A stretch of DNA of 64,000 bases. Source: RGDT01 sp964630925 (GTDB taxonomy: Bacteria; Planctomycetota; Planctomycetia; Gemmatales; Gemmataceae). The stretch lies in NCBI GenBank assembly GCA_964630925.1, contig CAZVZK010000041.1, forward strand, positions 1 through 64,000. The letters are read 5' to 3'. A model generated the notes under the pieces. That model searched no databases, was not told the origin of the DNA, and worked only from the letters and a program-made list of their open reading frames with translations. Position numbers and translations under genes: made by a program. Numbering within the stretch: position 1 is the stretch's first letter; the number at the start of each line of letters is the position of its first letter. This document shows positions 25,880 to 35,034 of this stretch, in pieces.

Positions 25880-28138
25880 TCAGTTCTGCCGCTCGCTGGG
25901 CTGGAGGGTCACCGAGTCGAGGCCGTAGGCCCAGAACCAGTCGAGGTTGCCGCCGCCGGACAGGGTGTCGGCGGCGCCGTCCTCGGTCACGGTGGTGGAG
26001 GTGAGGAGCGAGGCCAGCGCGTCCACGCGCTTCTTGTACGCGCCGTTGGCCAGCCAGGCGTCGAGGACGGCGGTGAGGTCGGCGGTGGTGTTGCCGCCGA
26101 TGACGATGTCGCTGTCGGAGCCGCCGGCCAGGGTGTCGGCGCCCGCGCCGCCCACGAGGATCGAGCGGCCGCCGCCGGCGCTGATGGAGTCGTTGCCGAG
26201 GCCGCCGAGGAGGATGGCCGCCTGCTGGACGTTGGCGTCGGCGGAGACGGAGTCGCTGCCGGCGCCCGCGTCGATGCTCAGACGCGACACCTTCTTGTTG
26301 TCGAAGGTGAACGTCTGGCCGTTGACGGACACGGTCAGGTTCTGGCCGTGGCGGGTGACCGAGATGTCGTCGTCGTTGACCGTCCCCTGGACGGTCAGGA
26401 CGCCGCCGGACAGGGTGGCCGTCGGCACGTTGGTGTCCATCAGCAGGAGCTGCCCGCCCTCGACCAGCTCGCCGCCGAGGCTGTAGTGGGCCTGGACGTC
26501 GACGAGGAACTTGCCCGCGCCCAGGATGTGCGACACGTCGATGATGCCCGACGACTCCTCGTCGCGGGTGAACGGGGAGGTGGGGGCGGTGACGGCCGGC
26601 GGGGTGGCGGGGTTGTTGTCGGCGTCCACGAGGTCGCCGAACCGGGCCGGGTCGTGCTTGGCGACGAGGACGAGGTCGTCGGTGGCGATGTCGTACATCC
26701 AGATCTTGCTGTTGTGGTCCTGGTTGCCGACGTCCTCCTGGATCCAGACCTTGCCGTCGCCGTCCACCGTCATGTTGTCGAACATGTTGCCGGCCTCGGT
26801 GCCGTCGAGGAGGGCCTCGATGGTCCCGCCGGCGGCCGGGTTCGTGATGTCATCGAACCGGAGCCGGTACAGCCGGCTGCGGCCGACGGTGGTGCCAACC
26901 CCGTCCTTCACCTGGTCGTACTGGTCGGTGGTGACGAAGTAGTAGTCGTTGGGGTTGTTCGGGTCCCACTGCCCGTCCTCGGGGCGGAAGAACTGGGTCC
27001 CGCCGACGCTGTCGCTCTTCGCCTCCAACTGGGCGAACGTCAGCCCGGACACGTCGCCCTCGGCCTGGAGGCTGAACCGGCCGCTCAGCGGCGTGGTGCG
27101 GATCTCGTTGGTCGCCCCGGTGGAGTCCGGGATCAGGTTGTCCACCCGCAGGACGTACAGTTGGTCGGCGGCGGACTGGCGGGTCAGGCCGGCCCGCTCG
27201 ACCACGTTGCCCGTCGTCTGCTTGTCGCCGACCCAGAAGTAGAGCTGCCCGCCCGTGCTGTCGTCCATGCCGACGACGACCGTCTTGCGCTGGGCGTACG
27301 GGCTGGCGAGGTTGTTCTCCCACGGGAACAGGCCGGCGTGCGGCAGCTCGTAGGCCGTCCGCGACTGGTCGCCGGCGAGGCGGCTGTCGTCGGTGGCGAT
27401 GAAGGCGAACTGGCGGCCGAAGTCGATGCGTGCCTCCGGCCCGAGGTCGCCGCCGGCCGCGGCCGAGGTGGCGATGCCGCCGGACTCCTCGCCGCTCTGG
27501 AAGATGCGGGCGTCGGTGCCGTAGAAGATCCCGGTGGACGGGTCGGTCCACCCGTACGCGCCGGGGTCGGCCAGGTCGGCCGAGCAGAGGCGGGCGATGA
27601 TCGTCGTGTCGCCGGCGCGGAAGCCGGCGTGGACGGCCCCGGTGGCCGGGTCGTTGTCGCTGAGGTAGATGCTGGTGACGTTGGCGAGGAAGTCCTCGAC
27701 CTTGGCGACGGACAGGTCGCTCTTGTTGATGGTCCAGCGCGACACGAACGCCCCGGCGTTGCCGTGGGCCCGCGCCACGCCGACCGGGGTGGCGACGCCC
27801 GAGGAGTTGATGGAAACGGGCAGCTCGTGGTTCATGAGCAGCGTGAACGTGCCGTCTCCGTTGTCGTACGCGCCCAGGCCGTCCATGATGCCCACGGCCT
27901 TGTACGGGGTGACCCCGTCGGGCTTGGTGTTCACGCTGTCGCCGACGGTCATGATCGAGGTGAACTGCACGGCCGGAGCGACGGGAACGAGGTACGGGGT
28001 GGCGCTGCTCGACGGCCCCTGGATGCCGGTCAACGGCGTGGCGCTCAGCACCTCGCGGCTCTCCAGCGTCTCCAGCGTGGGGCGGAAGCTGGCGCGGGCG
28101 CGGACCTTCCGCGCCCGGCCCATGTTGGTCCGGTCCAT
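25880..28138 (-). CDS. PhoX-like (DUF839) secreted protein with RTX-type repeats
   Basis: 752 aa from the ATG at 28138, which has GAGGAG six bases upstream; another ATG lies 6 bases earlier. The N-terminus carries the planctomycete export signature TLETLESREVLSATPL. The body shows DUF839/PhoX-type blocks: LLMNHELPVSINSSG, GRKTVVVGMDDSTGGQLYFWVGDK and KVWIQEDVGNQDHNSKIWMYD. PhoX enzymes are calcium-dependent phosphatases, so a surface phosphatase is possible but not shown. The C-terminal 180 residues hold Gly/Asp repeats (LGGLGNDSISAGGG, VGGAGADTLAGGSDSD) that probably bind calcium. Confidence 0.82.
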   Translation of the reverse strand: MDRTNMGRARKVRARASFRPTLETLESREVLSATPLTGIQGPSSSATPYLVPVAPAVQFTSIMTVGDSVNTKPDGVTPYKAVGIMDGLGAYDNGDGTFTLLMNHELPVSINSSGVATPVGVARAHGNAGAFVSRWTINKSDLSVAKVEDFLANVTSIYLSDNDPATGAVHAGFRAGDTTIIARLCSADLADPGAYGWTDPSTGIFYGTDARIFQSGEESGGIATSAAAGGDLGPEARIDFGRQFAFIATDDSRLAGDQSRTAYELPHAGLFPWENNLASPYAQRKTVVVGMDDSTGGQLYFWVGDKQTTGNVVERAGLTRQSAADQLYVLRVDNLIPDSTGATNEIRTTPLSGRFSLQAEGDVSGLTFAQLEAKSDSVGGTQFFRPEDGQWDPNNPNDYYFVTTDQYDQVKDGVGTTVGRSRLYRLRFDDITNPAAGGTIEALLDGTEAGNMFDNMTVDGDGKVWIQEDVGNQDHNSKIWMYDIATDDLVLVAKHDPARFGDLVDADNNPATPPAVTAPTSPFTRDEESSGIIDVSHILGAGKFLVDVQAHYSLGGELVEGGQLLLMDTNVPTATLSGGVLTVQGTVNDDDISVTRHGQNLTVSVNGQTFTFDNKKVSRLSIDAGAGSDSVSADANVQQAAILLGGLGNDSISAGGGRSILVGGAGADTLAGGSDSDIVIGGNTTADLTAVLDAWLANGAYKKRVDALASLLTSTTVTEDGAADTLSGGGNLDWFWAYGLDSVTLQPSERQN

Positions 28139-28323
28139 GTGCATCTCCTCGTGTGTTCGACCCGTCCAGCGGGCCTTCCTTCGCGTGAGTTGTCAAATTA
28201 GGGCCCCTGGGGGGGCCTGGCGGTGAATACCCCGTGAAGGTTGCGCGTGCGGACGCGGCACTCGCCGCACCCCGGCGGCGGGCGTATCGTGACCCGACAC
28301 GCCCGGGAAAGAGCGAGGCCGCC

Positions 28324-30009
28324 ATGTCCGCCGACACGCCGAACCGCACCAGCCTGACCACGACCGGCGGCCCCGGACGCGCCCCCAACCGCGCCATGCT
28401 CCGCGCCGTCGGCTTCCACGACGAGGACTTCTCCCGCCCCCTCGTCGGCGTCGCCAGCCTCCACTCCGACATCACCCCCTGCAACGCCCACCTCGACCGG
28501 CTGGCGCGCAAGTGCATCGAGGGCGTCCGCGCCGCCGGGGGCGTCCCCCAGATCTACGGCGCCCCCACGGCGTCCGACGGGATCATGATGGGCCACCAGG
28601 GCATGCGCTATTCCCTGGTGTCCCGTGAGGTCATCGCGGATAGTCTCGAGGTCGTCTCCGGCGGCATGAACCACGACGGCCTCATCGCCCTGGGCGGCTG
28701 CGACAAGAACATGCCCGGCTGCCTGATGGCGATGGCACGCCTCAACGTCCCCTCGGTGTTCGTCTACGGCGGCAGCATCATGCCCGGCGTCGGCAGCGAG
28801 GGCGAGGTGCTGGACATCGTCAGCATCTTCGAGGCCGTCGGACGCCACCAGGCCGGCAAGATCGATGACGGCAAGCTGCACAACGTCGAGTGCGAGTCCT
28901 GCCCCGGCGCGGGGGCGTGCGGCGGCATGTACACCGCCAACACCATGTCCAGCGCCATCGAGGCCATGGGCATGTCGCTCCCCTTCGACGCCAGCTACCC
29001 CGCCGTGACCGCCGCCAAGGAGCGCGAGGCGTTCCTGGCCGGGCAGGCGGTGGTGCGGCTGGTCGAGAAGGACATCAAGCCACGCGACGTCATCACGCGC
29101 GAATCATTGGAGAACGCCTACACGCTCGTTCTTGCTCTTGGCGGCAGCACCAACGCCGTGCTGCACCTGATGGCCATCGCCCGCGAGGCGGCCGTGCCCT
29201 GGACGCTCGCCGACTTCGACCGCCTGGGCCGCAAGGTGCCGCACCTGGCGGACCTGAAGCCGGGCGGGCGTTACGTCATGAACGACCTGCACCGCGTGGG
29301 CGGAACGCCGGCGGCGCTGCGGGCGCTGCTCGACGCCGGCCTGCTCCACGGCGGCTGTCTGACGGTGACGGGCCGCACCCTGGCGGAGAACCTGGCCAAC
29401 GTGCCGAGCGTGTACTCGCGGCCCCAGGACGTGATGCTGCCCATCGACAAGCCGATGCACCCGACGGGGCACATCATCGTGCTGCACGGCAACCTGGCCC
29501 CGGAGGGGGCGGTCGCCAAGGTGGCGGGGCTGAAGGCCCGCAAGATCACGGGGCCGGCGCGGGTCTTCGACGGCGAGGAGGCGTGCTTCTCAGCCATCCA
29601 GGCGCGGGCCATCAAGCCCGGAGACGTGGTGGTGATCCGCGGCGAGGGGCCGGTCGGCGGGCCGGGCATGCGCGAGATGCTCTCCGTGACCGCCGCCTTG
29701 ATCGGCCAGGGCCTCGGCGACCAGATCGGCCTGATCACGGACGGGCGCTTCAGCGGCGGGACGCACGGCCTGGTGGTGGGCCACGTCGCCCCGGAGGCGT
29801 GGGTGGGCGGCCCCATCGCCCTCTTGAAGGAGGGCGACCGCGTGACCATCGACGCCGACGAGCGGTCGCTGTCCGTCGCGCTGGACGACGCAGAGATGGC
29901 GAGGCGGCGCTCGGCGTGGAAGGCGCCGGGGCCGCGCGTGGAGCGCGGGGTGCTGGCGAAATATGCGCGGTGCGTGCGCTCGGCGTCGGAGGGCGCGGTG
30001 ACGAGCTGA
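28324..30009 (+). CDS. ilvD: Dihydroxy-acid dehydratase
   Basis: 561 aa, full length. It dehydrates 2,3-dihydroxy-isovalerate or -methylvalerate to the 2-keto acids in valine, isoleucine and leucine synthesis, using an iron-sulfur cluster and Mg2+. Cluster and active-site blocks are present: GGCDKNMPGCLMAMARLNVPS, ECESCPGAGACGGMYTANTM, LALGGSTNAVLHLMAIA and TDGRFSGGTHGLVVGHVAPEA. The ATG at 28324 has GAAAGAGCGAGG upstream. It is a single gene, divergent from the PhoX-like gene. Confidence 0.97.
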   Translation: MSADTPNRTSLTTTGGPGRAPNRAMLRAVGFHDEDFSRPLVGVASLHSDITPCNAHLDRLARKCIEGVRAAGGVPQIYGAPTASDGIMMGHQGMRYSLVSREVIADSLEVVSGGMNHDGLIALGGCDKNMPGCLMAMARLNVPSVFVYGGSIMPGVGSEGEVLDIVSIFEAVGRHQAGKIDDGKLHNVECESCPGAGACGGMYTANTMSSAIEAMGMSLPFDASYPAVTAAKEREAFLAGQAVVRLVEKDIKPRDVITRESLENAYTLVLALGGSTNAVLHLMAIAREAAVPWTLADFDRLGRKVPHLADLKPGGRYVMNDLHRVGGTPAALRALLDAGLLHGGCLTVTGRTLAENLANVPSVYSRPQDVMLPIDKPMHPTGHIIVLHGNLAPEGAVAKVAGLKARKITGPARVFDGEEACFSAIQARAIKPGDVVVIRGEGPVGGPGMREMLSVTAALIGQGLGDQIGLITDGRFSGGTHGLVVGHVAPEAWVGGPIALLKEGDRVTIDADERSLSVALDDAEMARRRSAWKAPGPRVERGVLAKYARCVRSASEGAVTS

Positions 30010-30041
30010 GGCAAGGGACGCCTGCGTCGGCTACCGGTTCA

Positions 30042-30254
30042 CTGCCTGCGATGGACGCGAGGCCCCGTCGGGCGCCGAGGCACGTGGCAGAGCCTTCCCC
30101 CTCTGCCGGGTGCTACCCGCCCCGCAAGATCACCGAAACGTGTTACCCGCCTTTGAACCACGCCTGCCCAACATTGAGAGAGGTGGGCAGGTGACTCGCG
30201 GGGGTGGCCAGGTGACTCGGCGCCCGACGGGGCCTCGCGTCCGCCGCTGGCAGG
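30042..30254. mobile_element. MITE-like element with 27-bp perfect inverted repeats
   Basis: GGACGCGAGGCCCCGTCGGG followed by CGCCGAG (30053-30079) recurs as an exact reverse complement at 30216-30242; similarity extends a few bases outward with mismatches. The 136-base interior encodes nothing and holds a smaller hairpin (30163-30170 with 30184-30191) and TGGCCAGGTGACTCGG, the tail motif of palindrome family 2. It lies just downstream of ilvD. Confidence 0.6.
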
Positions 30255-30301
30255 CGTAGGCGGCCATCGGCACGCGGAGGCCCTCACACGCCTCGGCCGT
30301 C

Positions 30302-30365
30302 TTCATTTCAAGTTCGTGTGTGGGGGTCTGAAATGAAACGCAATTCACCCCCCCCGCCACACCCC
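30302..30365 (+). repeat. Dispersed hairpin repeat, family 1, copy 3
   Basis: TTCATTTCA (30302-30310) pairs perfectly with TGAAATGAA (30329-30337) across an 18-nt G-rich loop, and the flank reads GCAATTCACCCCCCCCGCC. The stem differs from copies 1 and 2 (A-T pairs replace G-C pairs on both arms) yet keeps pairing, and the flank resembles GCAATTCGCCCCACCCGGCC of copy 2. Confidence 0.55.
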
Positions 30366-30446
30366 ACCCACCCAGATCAGCCGGCGGTCCAGGGCGTGGC
30401 CCATCGGCTTACCGGACGCCGGGCGCTGGGCCGCGCCCCGCCGGGG

Positions 30447-32138
30447 TCAGTGCAGGGCGATGGCCCGGCCGTAGCCGCCACGCATCCCCCGGATCTTGAC
30501 CGGGGCGAACAGGAAGAAGGCGTCCTTGTCGGCGATGGCGCCCAGGCCGGTCAGGAACTCGACGGCCAGCAGGCCGCGCGTGGCGGCCAGCCAGGCGGTG
30601 GACAGGGCCTGCTCGCGGACGACGCCGCCCAGCGTCGGGCCGTCGGTGCCGACGCAGCGGACGCCCTTCTTCGCCAGGTACTCGATGACCTCGGCGTCCG
30701 GCGTCGGCCAGCCCTCCGCCTTGCCGGCGAGCGGGGCGGCGAACAGGGGGTCGAGGGCCGGCAGCTCCGGCAGCGGCTTGAAGTGCCTGTCGGAGTGGCC
30801 GGACCAGAACAGCACCACGTCGCCCGCCTTGATCTCCCCGGCGCGTTTCTCGTACTGCTTGACGAGCGCGAGGGGGATCGTCGGCGAGGCCGGCCAGTCG
30901 GCCTCCTTCGTGGTGCCGACCAGCTTGCGTACGTCGATGACGCGGGCGCGGCCCATCATCTCCTCGAGCGGCACCTGCTCCGTTGTGCGCGTGCCGTCAC
31001 CGAGCGGGCCGTGCTTCGCCTCGAACTTCTTGACCTGGGCACGGAGGGCGGGGGTGTACGCCGCCCTGTCGAACCCGGAGGGCGGGAGCGAGAAGCTCGG
31101 CAACACGACGTGGGTGCCGGCCATGCTGTCGAGCATGTGCGTGCGGGCGAAGTAGGGGCCGCGGGCCTTGTCGAAGGCGTTGAGGGTCTTGGCGACGTAG
31201 CGGCCGGCCTCCTCGCCGGGCAGGTGGCCGGGCCACGTCACGGGGTAGTCCTCGTGCAGGGTGACGGTGAGGTCGGCCACCTGCTTCTTGCGTGCGGAGG
31301 CGATCAGGCGGGCGGCCAGTTTGGCGTCGGTGATGCCGAGGCAGCGGCACTCGCCGCCGGAGCCGCCGGCGTGCTTGACGGGCAGCATGGCGTAGAAGGC
31401 GCCGGCCGCTGGGAGGGCGCCGAGGTTGGTGGCGCACTCGACCCACACCATGCCGCGCTTGCCGCCGGCCTGGTGCGTGGCGACGGCGAGGTCGGGCAGC
31501 GGCCCCATGCTGGCGCCGTCGAGGCCAAGCGTCATCACCCCGCGGTCCGCGAGGTAGGTCATGGTCTCGGGCGTCGGGGCCGGCCAGCCCGGCGTGTCCT
31601 TGCGCAGGGCCGACTCGACGAACCGCTCGCCGCCCCTGGCGAGCGGCTTGTAATAGAGGTCGCTGTAGCCGCTGTGGAACAGCACCACGTCGCCGGCCCG
31701 CAGCGCCCGGTGCTTCTTCTCCCACTCCTTGACCACCTCGGGGCGGATGAGGAAGCTCGCGCCGTTGGCGGCCTTGTCGCGTGACTTCGTGACGTCGATG
31801 ACGCACGCCTCGCCGCAGAGCTGCCACGCGGGCACCTTCTCGCCGGTGATCAGCCCCATCGGCCCGGCGCCGGGGAGTTTGGATCCGGGCGGCGGGACGA
31901 AGTGGGCGGGCGCGTCCCACTGCGTGCCCGTATGCTCGTCGATGGCCAACTGGTCGCGGTGATACGCGCTCCGCCCGAACGTGCGCGTGGCCGTCATGGT
32001 GAACGGGGTCATGCCGACCGGCCAGATGCACGGCAGGTCGGGCGCGACGAGGAGGGAGAGGTCCTTCACCGCGCCTTTCGGCACCTCGGCGTGGGCCGCG
32101 CAGGCCGACAACGCGAAACAGACGATCACGGTCCTCAT
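30447..32138 (-). CDS. Secreted tandem cyclase-fold (kynurenine formamidase-like) protein
   Basis: 563 aa with signal peptide MRTVIVCFALSACAAHA. Two cyclase/kynurenine-formamidase-like (PF04199-type) domains follow in tandem, each with its own RAGDVVLFHSGYSDLYYKP or KAGDVVLFWSGHSDRHFKP strand. In the first the metal site is nearly canonical: HTGTQWDAPAH at about 69-79, with Gln in place of the usual His. In the second the matching segment reads DSMAGTHVVLPSFS and has lost the Asp and the later His, so it is probably non-catalytic. Substrate unknown. Its start overlaps the stop of an upstream remnant as ATGA. Confidence 0.82.
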   Translation of the reverse strand: MRTVIVCFALSACAAHAEVPKGAVKDLSLLVAPDLPCIWPVGMTPFTMTATRTFGRSAYHRDQLAIDEHTGTQWDAPAHFVPPPGSKLPGAGPMGLITGEKVPAWQLCGEACVIDVTKSRDKAANGASFLIRPEVVKEWEKKHRALRAGDVVLFHSGYSDLYYKPLARGGERFVESALRKDTPGWPAPTPETMTYLADRGVMTLGLDGASMGPLPDLAVATHQAGGKRGMVWVECATNLGALPAAGAFYAMLPVKHAGGSGGECRCLGITDAKLAARLIASARKKQVADLTVTLHEDYPVTWPGHLPGEEAGRYVAKTLNAFDKARGPYFARTHMLDSMAGTHVVLPSFSLPPSGFDRAAYTPALRAQVKKFEAKHGPLGDGTRTTEQVPLEEMMGRARVIDVRKLVGTTKEADWPASPTIPLALVKQYEKRAGEIKAGDVVLFWSGHSDRHFKPLPELPALDPLFAAPLAGKAEGWPTPDAEVIEYLAKKGVRCVGTDGPTLGGVVREQALSTAWLAATRGLLAVEFLTGLGAIADKDAFFLFAPVKIRGMRGGYGRAIALH

Positions 32139-32356
32139 GGCATCCCCCTGTGGCCCAGCGCCAAACGGTGCTTCGCCGTCGCCTTCTCGGCCGCCTCGCG
32201 CGTCGTGCCGTTGACCAGCACGGCCCGCATCACGATTTGATACCGACGCCCGGCCTTGTAGTCCGCGATGAAGACCTGGAAGTCCCAGGCGGGGTTGGCC
32301 TTCCCGCCGCCCGAGGGCGACTGCGTCAGGCGGGCCGTGTCCTCTGGCCGGAAGAT
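32135..32356 (-). pseudogene. 3' remnant of an unidentified gene upstream of the cyclase protein
   Basis: 73 codons read without a stop and end in a TGA that overlaps the next gene's ATG, as expected for a true operon partner. The frame contains PAWDFQVFIADYKAGRRYQIVMRAVLVNG, which looks like a beta-rich domain. An in-frame TAG at 32357-32359 closes it upstream, and the region beyond, up to 32462, shows coding-like sequence in a different frame (ETSRHLGGDKPSWMS). I read it as a frameshifted or truncated gene. Family not recognised. Confidence 0.4.
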
Positions 32357-32559
32357 CTAGGCGAAGGCGGCCGCGCCCGCGCCAGCGGTTCGGTGACATC
32401 CAGCTCGGCTTGTCGCCCCCGAGGTGCCGGGAGGTCTCGATGGGCACCTTCGCCGGCTTCATCGCTTTCCTTCAGCCACGATTCTACGGGCCAGCCTGGG
32501 TTGCAACGCCGGCCGATGCCCGGTCCTTACAATGGTGGCGCCCAGCGGGTACAAGGTTC

Positions 32560-34371
32560 ATGGGATACGACAGCCTCCGCGCCTGCGTCGCGGACCTCGA
32601 ACGCCACGGCCATCTCCGCCGCATCGACGCCGAGATCGACCCGCGCCTCGAGATGGCGGAGATCCAGCGCCGCGTCTACCGCGCCGGCGGCCCGGCGCTC
32701 CTCTTCACGCGCCCCAAGGGCTGCAACTTCCCGATGGCGTCCAACCTCTTCGGGACGCTGGAACGCACACGCTTCCTCTTCCGCGACACCCTCGACGCCG
32801 TCCGCCGCGTGGTGGAGCTGAAGGTCGATCCGGGCGCGTTCTGGCGCGCCCCGTGGCGCTACCTCGGCACCCCCTTCACCCTATTCAACGCCCTGCCCAA
32901 GTACACGCGCGGCGCACCCGTCCTTGCCCGCCGCACCAACGTCCGCCAGCTCCCGCAGCTCGTGTGCTGGCCGGACGACGGGGGGGCGTTCGTCACCCTC
33001 CCCGCCGTCTACACCGAGGACGCCGACGCCCCCGGTTGGCGCAAATCGAACCTCGGCATGTACCGCGTGCAGATCTCCGGCAACGCCTACGCCGACGACG
33101 AGGTCGGCCTGCACTACCAGATCCACCGCGGCATCGGCGTGCATCACGCCGCCGCGATCCGCAGGGGCGTCCCCTTCCGCGTCAACGTTCACGTCGGCGG
33201 GCCGCCGGCCTTCCCCCTCGCCGCCGTCATGCCCCTGCCCGAGGGCCTGCCCGAGGTGGCGTTCGCCGGCCTCCTCGGCGGACGCCGCGTGCGTCTGGCC
33301 ACGTCGGCGGCGTCACCGCTGCCGGTCATGGGGGATGCCGACTTCTGCATCGTCGGCACCGTGCAGGGCGAGAAGCCGGAGGGGCCGTTCGGCGACCACC
33401 TCGGCTACTACAGCCTCGCCCATGACTTCCCGGTCTTGAAGGTGGACGCCGTGTACCACCGCGAGGGGGCCATCTGGCCGTTCACCGTCGTCGGCCGCCC
33501 GCCGCAGGAGGACACCAGCTTCGGGGAGATCATCCACGAGATCACCGGGCCGGTCATCCCGACGGTCATCGCCGGCGTCAAGGCGGTCCACGCCGTCGAT
33601 GCGTCCGGCGTGCATCCGCTGCTGCTGGCCATCGGCTCGGAGAGATATGTCCCGTATGCGAAGGAGCGCCGCCCGCAGGAGCTGCTCACCTGCGCCAACG
33701 CCATCCTCGGCCAGGGGCAGCTCTCGCTGGCGAAATACCTGCTCATCGTCGCGCACGAGGACGACCCGGCGCTCGACATCCACGACATCGAGGCGTTCTT
33801 CCGGCATCTGCTAGAGCGGGTGGACTGGACGCGCGACGTGCATTTCCAGACGCGGACGACCATCGACACACTCGATTACTCGGGCACCGGGTTCAACGAG
33901 GGGTCGAAGTTGGTGATCGCCGCCGCCGGGCCACGCCGCCGCGACCTGGCCCGCGCGGTGCCGGCGTCCCTCCGCCTGCCGGAAGGCTACCACTCACCGA
34001 ATCTGTGCATGCCGGGGGTGCTGGCTGTGCAGGGGCCGAAATGGCGCTCGACGGAGGAAAACGAACGCTTCTGCGAGAAGGTGTCGGGGCTGGACGGGGT
34101 TGCCCTCGTCCTGCTGGTGGACGACGCCGACTTCGCGGCGCGGCACCTGAACAACTGGGTGTGGATGGCGTTCACGCGCTCGAATCCGGCGAACGACCTG
34201 TGCGGCGTGGGCGCCTCGATCACGCACAAGCACTGGGGTTGCGCCGGGCCGGCGGTGATCGACGCGCGGGTGAAGCCGCACCACGCGCCGCCGCTGGTCG
34301 AAGACACCGCCGTGGGCCGGCGGGTCGATGAGCTGGCGGCGCGCGGCGGGCCGCTGCACGGGCTCTTCTGA
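32560..34371 (+). CDS. UbiD family decarboxylase
   Basis: 603 aa from the ATG at 32560 (MGYDSLRACVADLERHGHLRRI), matching the usual N-terminus; longer in-frame readings enter the divergent remnant. UbiD-type enzymes use prenylated FMN to (de)carboxylate aromatic or unsaturated acids. Recognisable blocks are MYRVQISGNAYADDEVGLHYQIHRGIG (metal and prFMN phosphate region) and GEKPEGPFGDHLGYYS, with the conserved acidic active-site segment. The long form and sequence style suggest the menaquinone/futalosine-type or related group, but no partner ubiX or mqn genes are here, so the substrate is open. Confidence 0.88.
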   Translation: MGYDSLRACVADLERHGHLRRIDAEIDPRLEMAEIQRRVYRAGGPALLFTRPKGCNFPMASNLFGTLERTRFLFRDTLDAVRRVVELKVDPGAFWRAPWRYLGTPFTLFNALPKYTRGAPVLARRTNVRQLPQLVCWPDDGGAFVTLPAVYTEDADAPGWRKSNLGMYRVQISGNAYADDEVGLHYQIHRGIGVHHAAAIRRGVPFRVNVHVGGPPAFPLAAVMPLPEGLPEVAFAGLLGGRRVRLATSAASPLPVMGDADFCIVGTVQGEKPEGPFGDHLGYYSLAHDFPVLKVDAVYHREGAIWPFTVVGRPPQEDTSFGEIIHEITGPVIPTVIAGVKAVHAVDASGVHPLLLAIGSERYVPYAKERRPQELLTCANAILGQGQLSLAKYLLIVAHEDDPALDIHDIEAFFRHLLERVDWTRDVHFQTRTTIDTLDYSGTGFNEGSKLVIAAAGPRRRDLARAVPASLRLPEGYHSPNLCMPGVLAVQGPKWRSTEENERFCEKVSGLDGVALVLLVDDADFAARHLNNWVWMAFTRSNPANDLCGVGASITHKHWGCAGPAVIDARVKPHHAPPLVEDTAVGRRVDELAARGGPLHGLF

Positions 34372-34397
34372 GCCGTGCAGCGGCGGGTTGTCGTGCC

Positions 34398-34946
34398 TCA
34401 GCGGCTGAACGAGATCTTGATGACCGCCGGCTGCGGCTTCGGCGCCGGCACGATCTCGATGGGCACCGGACGCGGCGCGTATTGGCTCTGCTCGATCTTC
34501 GGCACCCCCAGCTCGGGGAGCATCGGCTTGACCGGGGTGGGGTTCTTCGGGGCCTCCGGCTCGCGCCTCGGGTCGCGCCTCGGGTCACGCTCCGGCTCGA
34601 TCTGGTGCCGCGGCGTGTAGTGCGGGATCTTGGGCGGCGGCAGCATGTCCGACGCCGTCGGGTGCGTGCAGTGCCGGAAGTCTCGGTCATAGGGCCAGGG
34701 GCCCCAGCAGGTGGCGTAGTAGCCGTAGTGGTCGAGGTTGCACGGGTCGCACACGGGGCGCGGGCAGGCGCGCTTGAACTTCAGCTTCGGCACGCCCTCG
34801 TAGTAGTGGATGTATGGGGGTGGGCACGGCACCTTGCACGGGGCGCACTCGTTGCCGCCCAGGAGGGGCCCTGCCAGGGCCGGGGCCGCCTGCGCCGCCA
34901 GCCACAGCCCGGCGAGGGCCGGGGCCAACCATGTCGAACGAGGCAT
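34398..34946 (-). CDS. Secreted cysteine-rich hypothetical protein
   Basis: 182 aa with signal peptide (MPRSTWLAPALAGLWLAAQAAPALA) and GGAGG-type ribosome site. The first half of the mature chain is Cys-rich: ECAPCKVPCPP, CPRPVCDPCNLDHYGYYATCWGPW. The second half is charged and proline-rich (ERDPRRDPRREPEAPKNPTP) and probably disordered. No catalytic motif. It is a typical planctomycete small exported protein; role unknown. Confidence 0.75.
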   Translation of the reverse strand: MPRSTWLAPALAGLWLAAQAAPALAGPLLGGNECAPCKVPCPPPYIHYYEGVPKLKFKRACPRPVCDPCNLDHYGYYATCWGPWPYDRDFRHCTHPTASDMLPPPKIPHYTPRHQIEPERDPRRDPRREPEAPKNPTPVKPMLPELGVPKIEQSQYAPRPVPIEIVPAPKPQPAVIKISFSR

Positions 34947-34971
34947 GTCCCTCTCCTCCTTGAAAGAACAA

Positions 34972-35016
34972 AGGGAGCGCCGGCCCCCCAGGCTTACCCA
35001 GGGGCCGGCGCTCCCT
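34972..35016 (-). terminator. Hairpin terminator after the 168-aa secreted protein
   Basis: A perfect 16-bp stem, AGGGAGCGCCGGCCCC with GGGGCCGGCGCTCCCT, has a 13-nt loop. It lies 18 bases past the stop codon of the gene at 35035-35541 on the minus strand and in front of the next gene. Confidence 0.75.
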
Positions 35017-35034
35017 ATCGGCGAGCGGCCCCGC

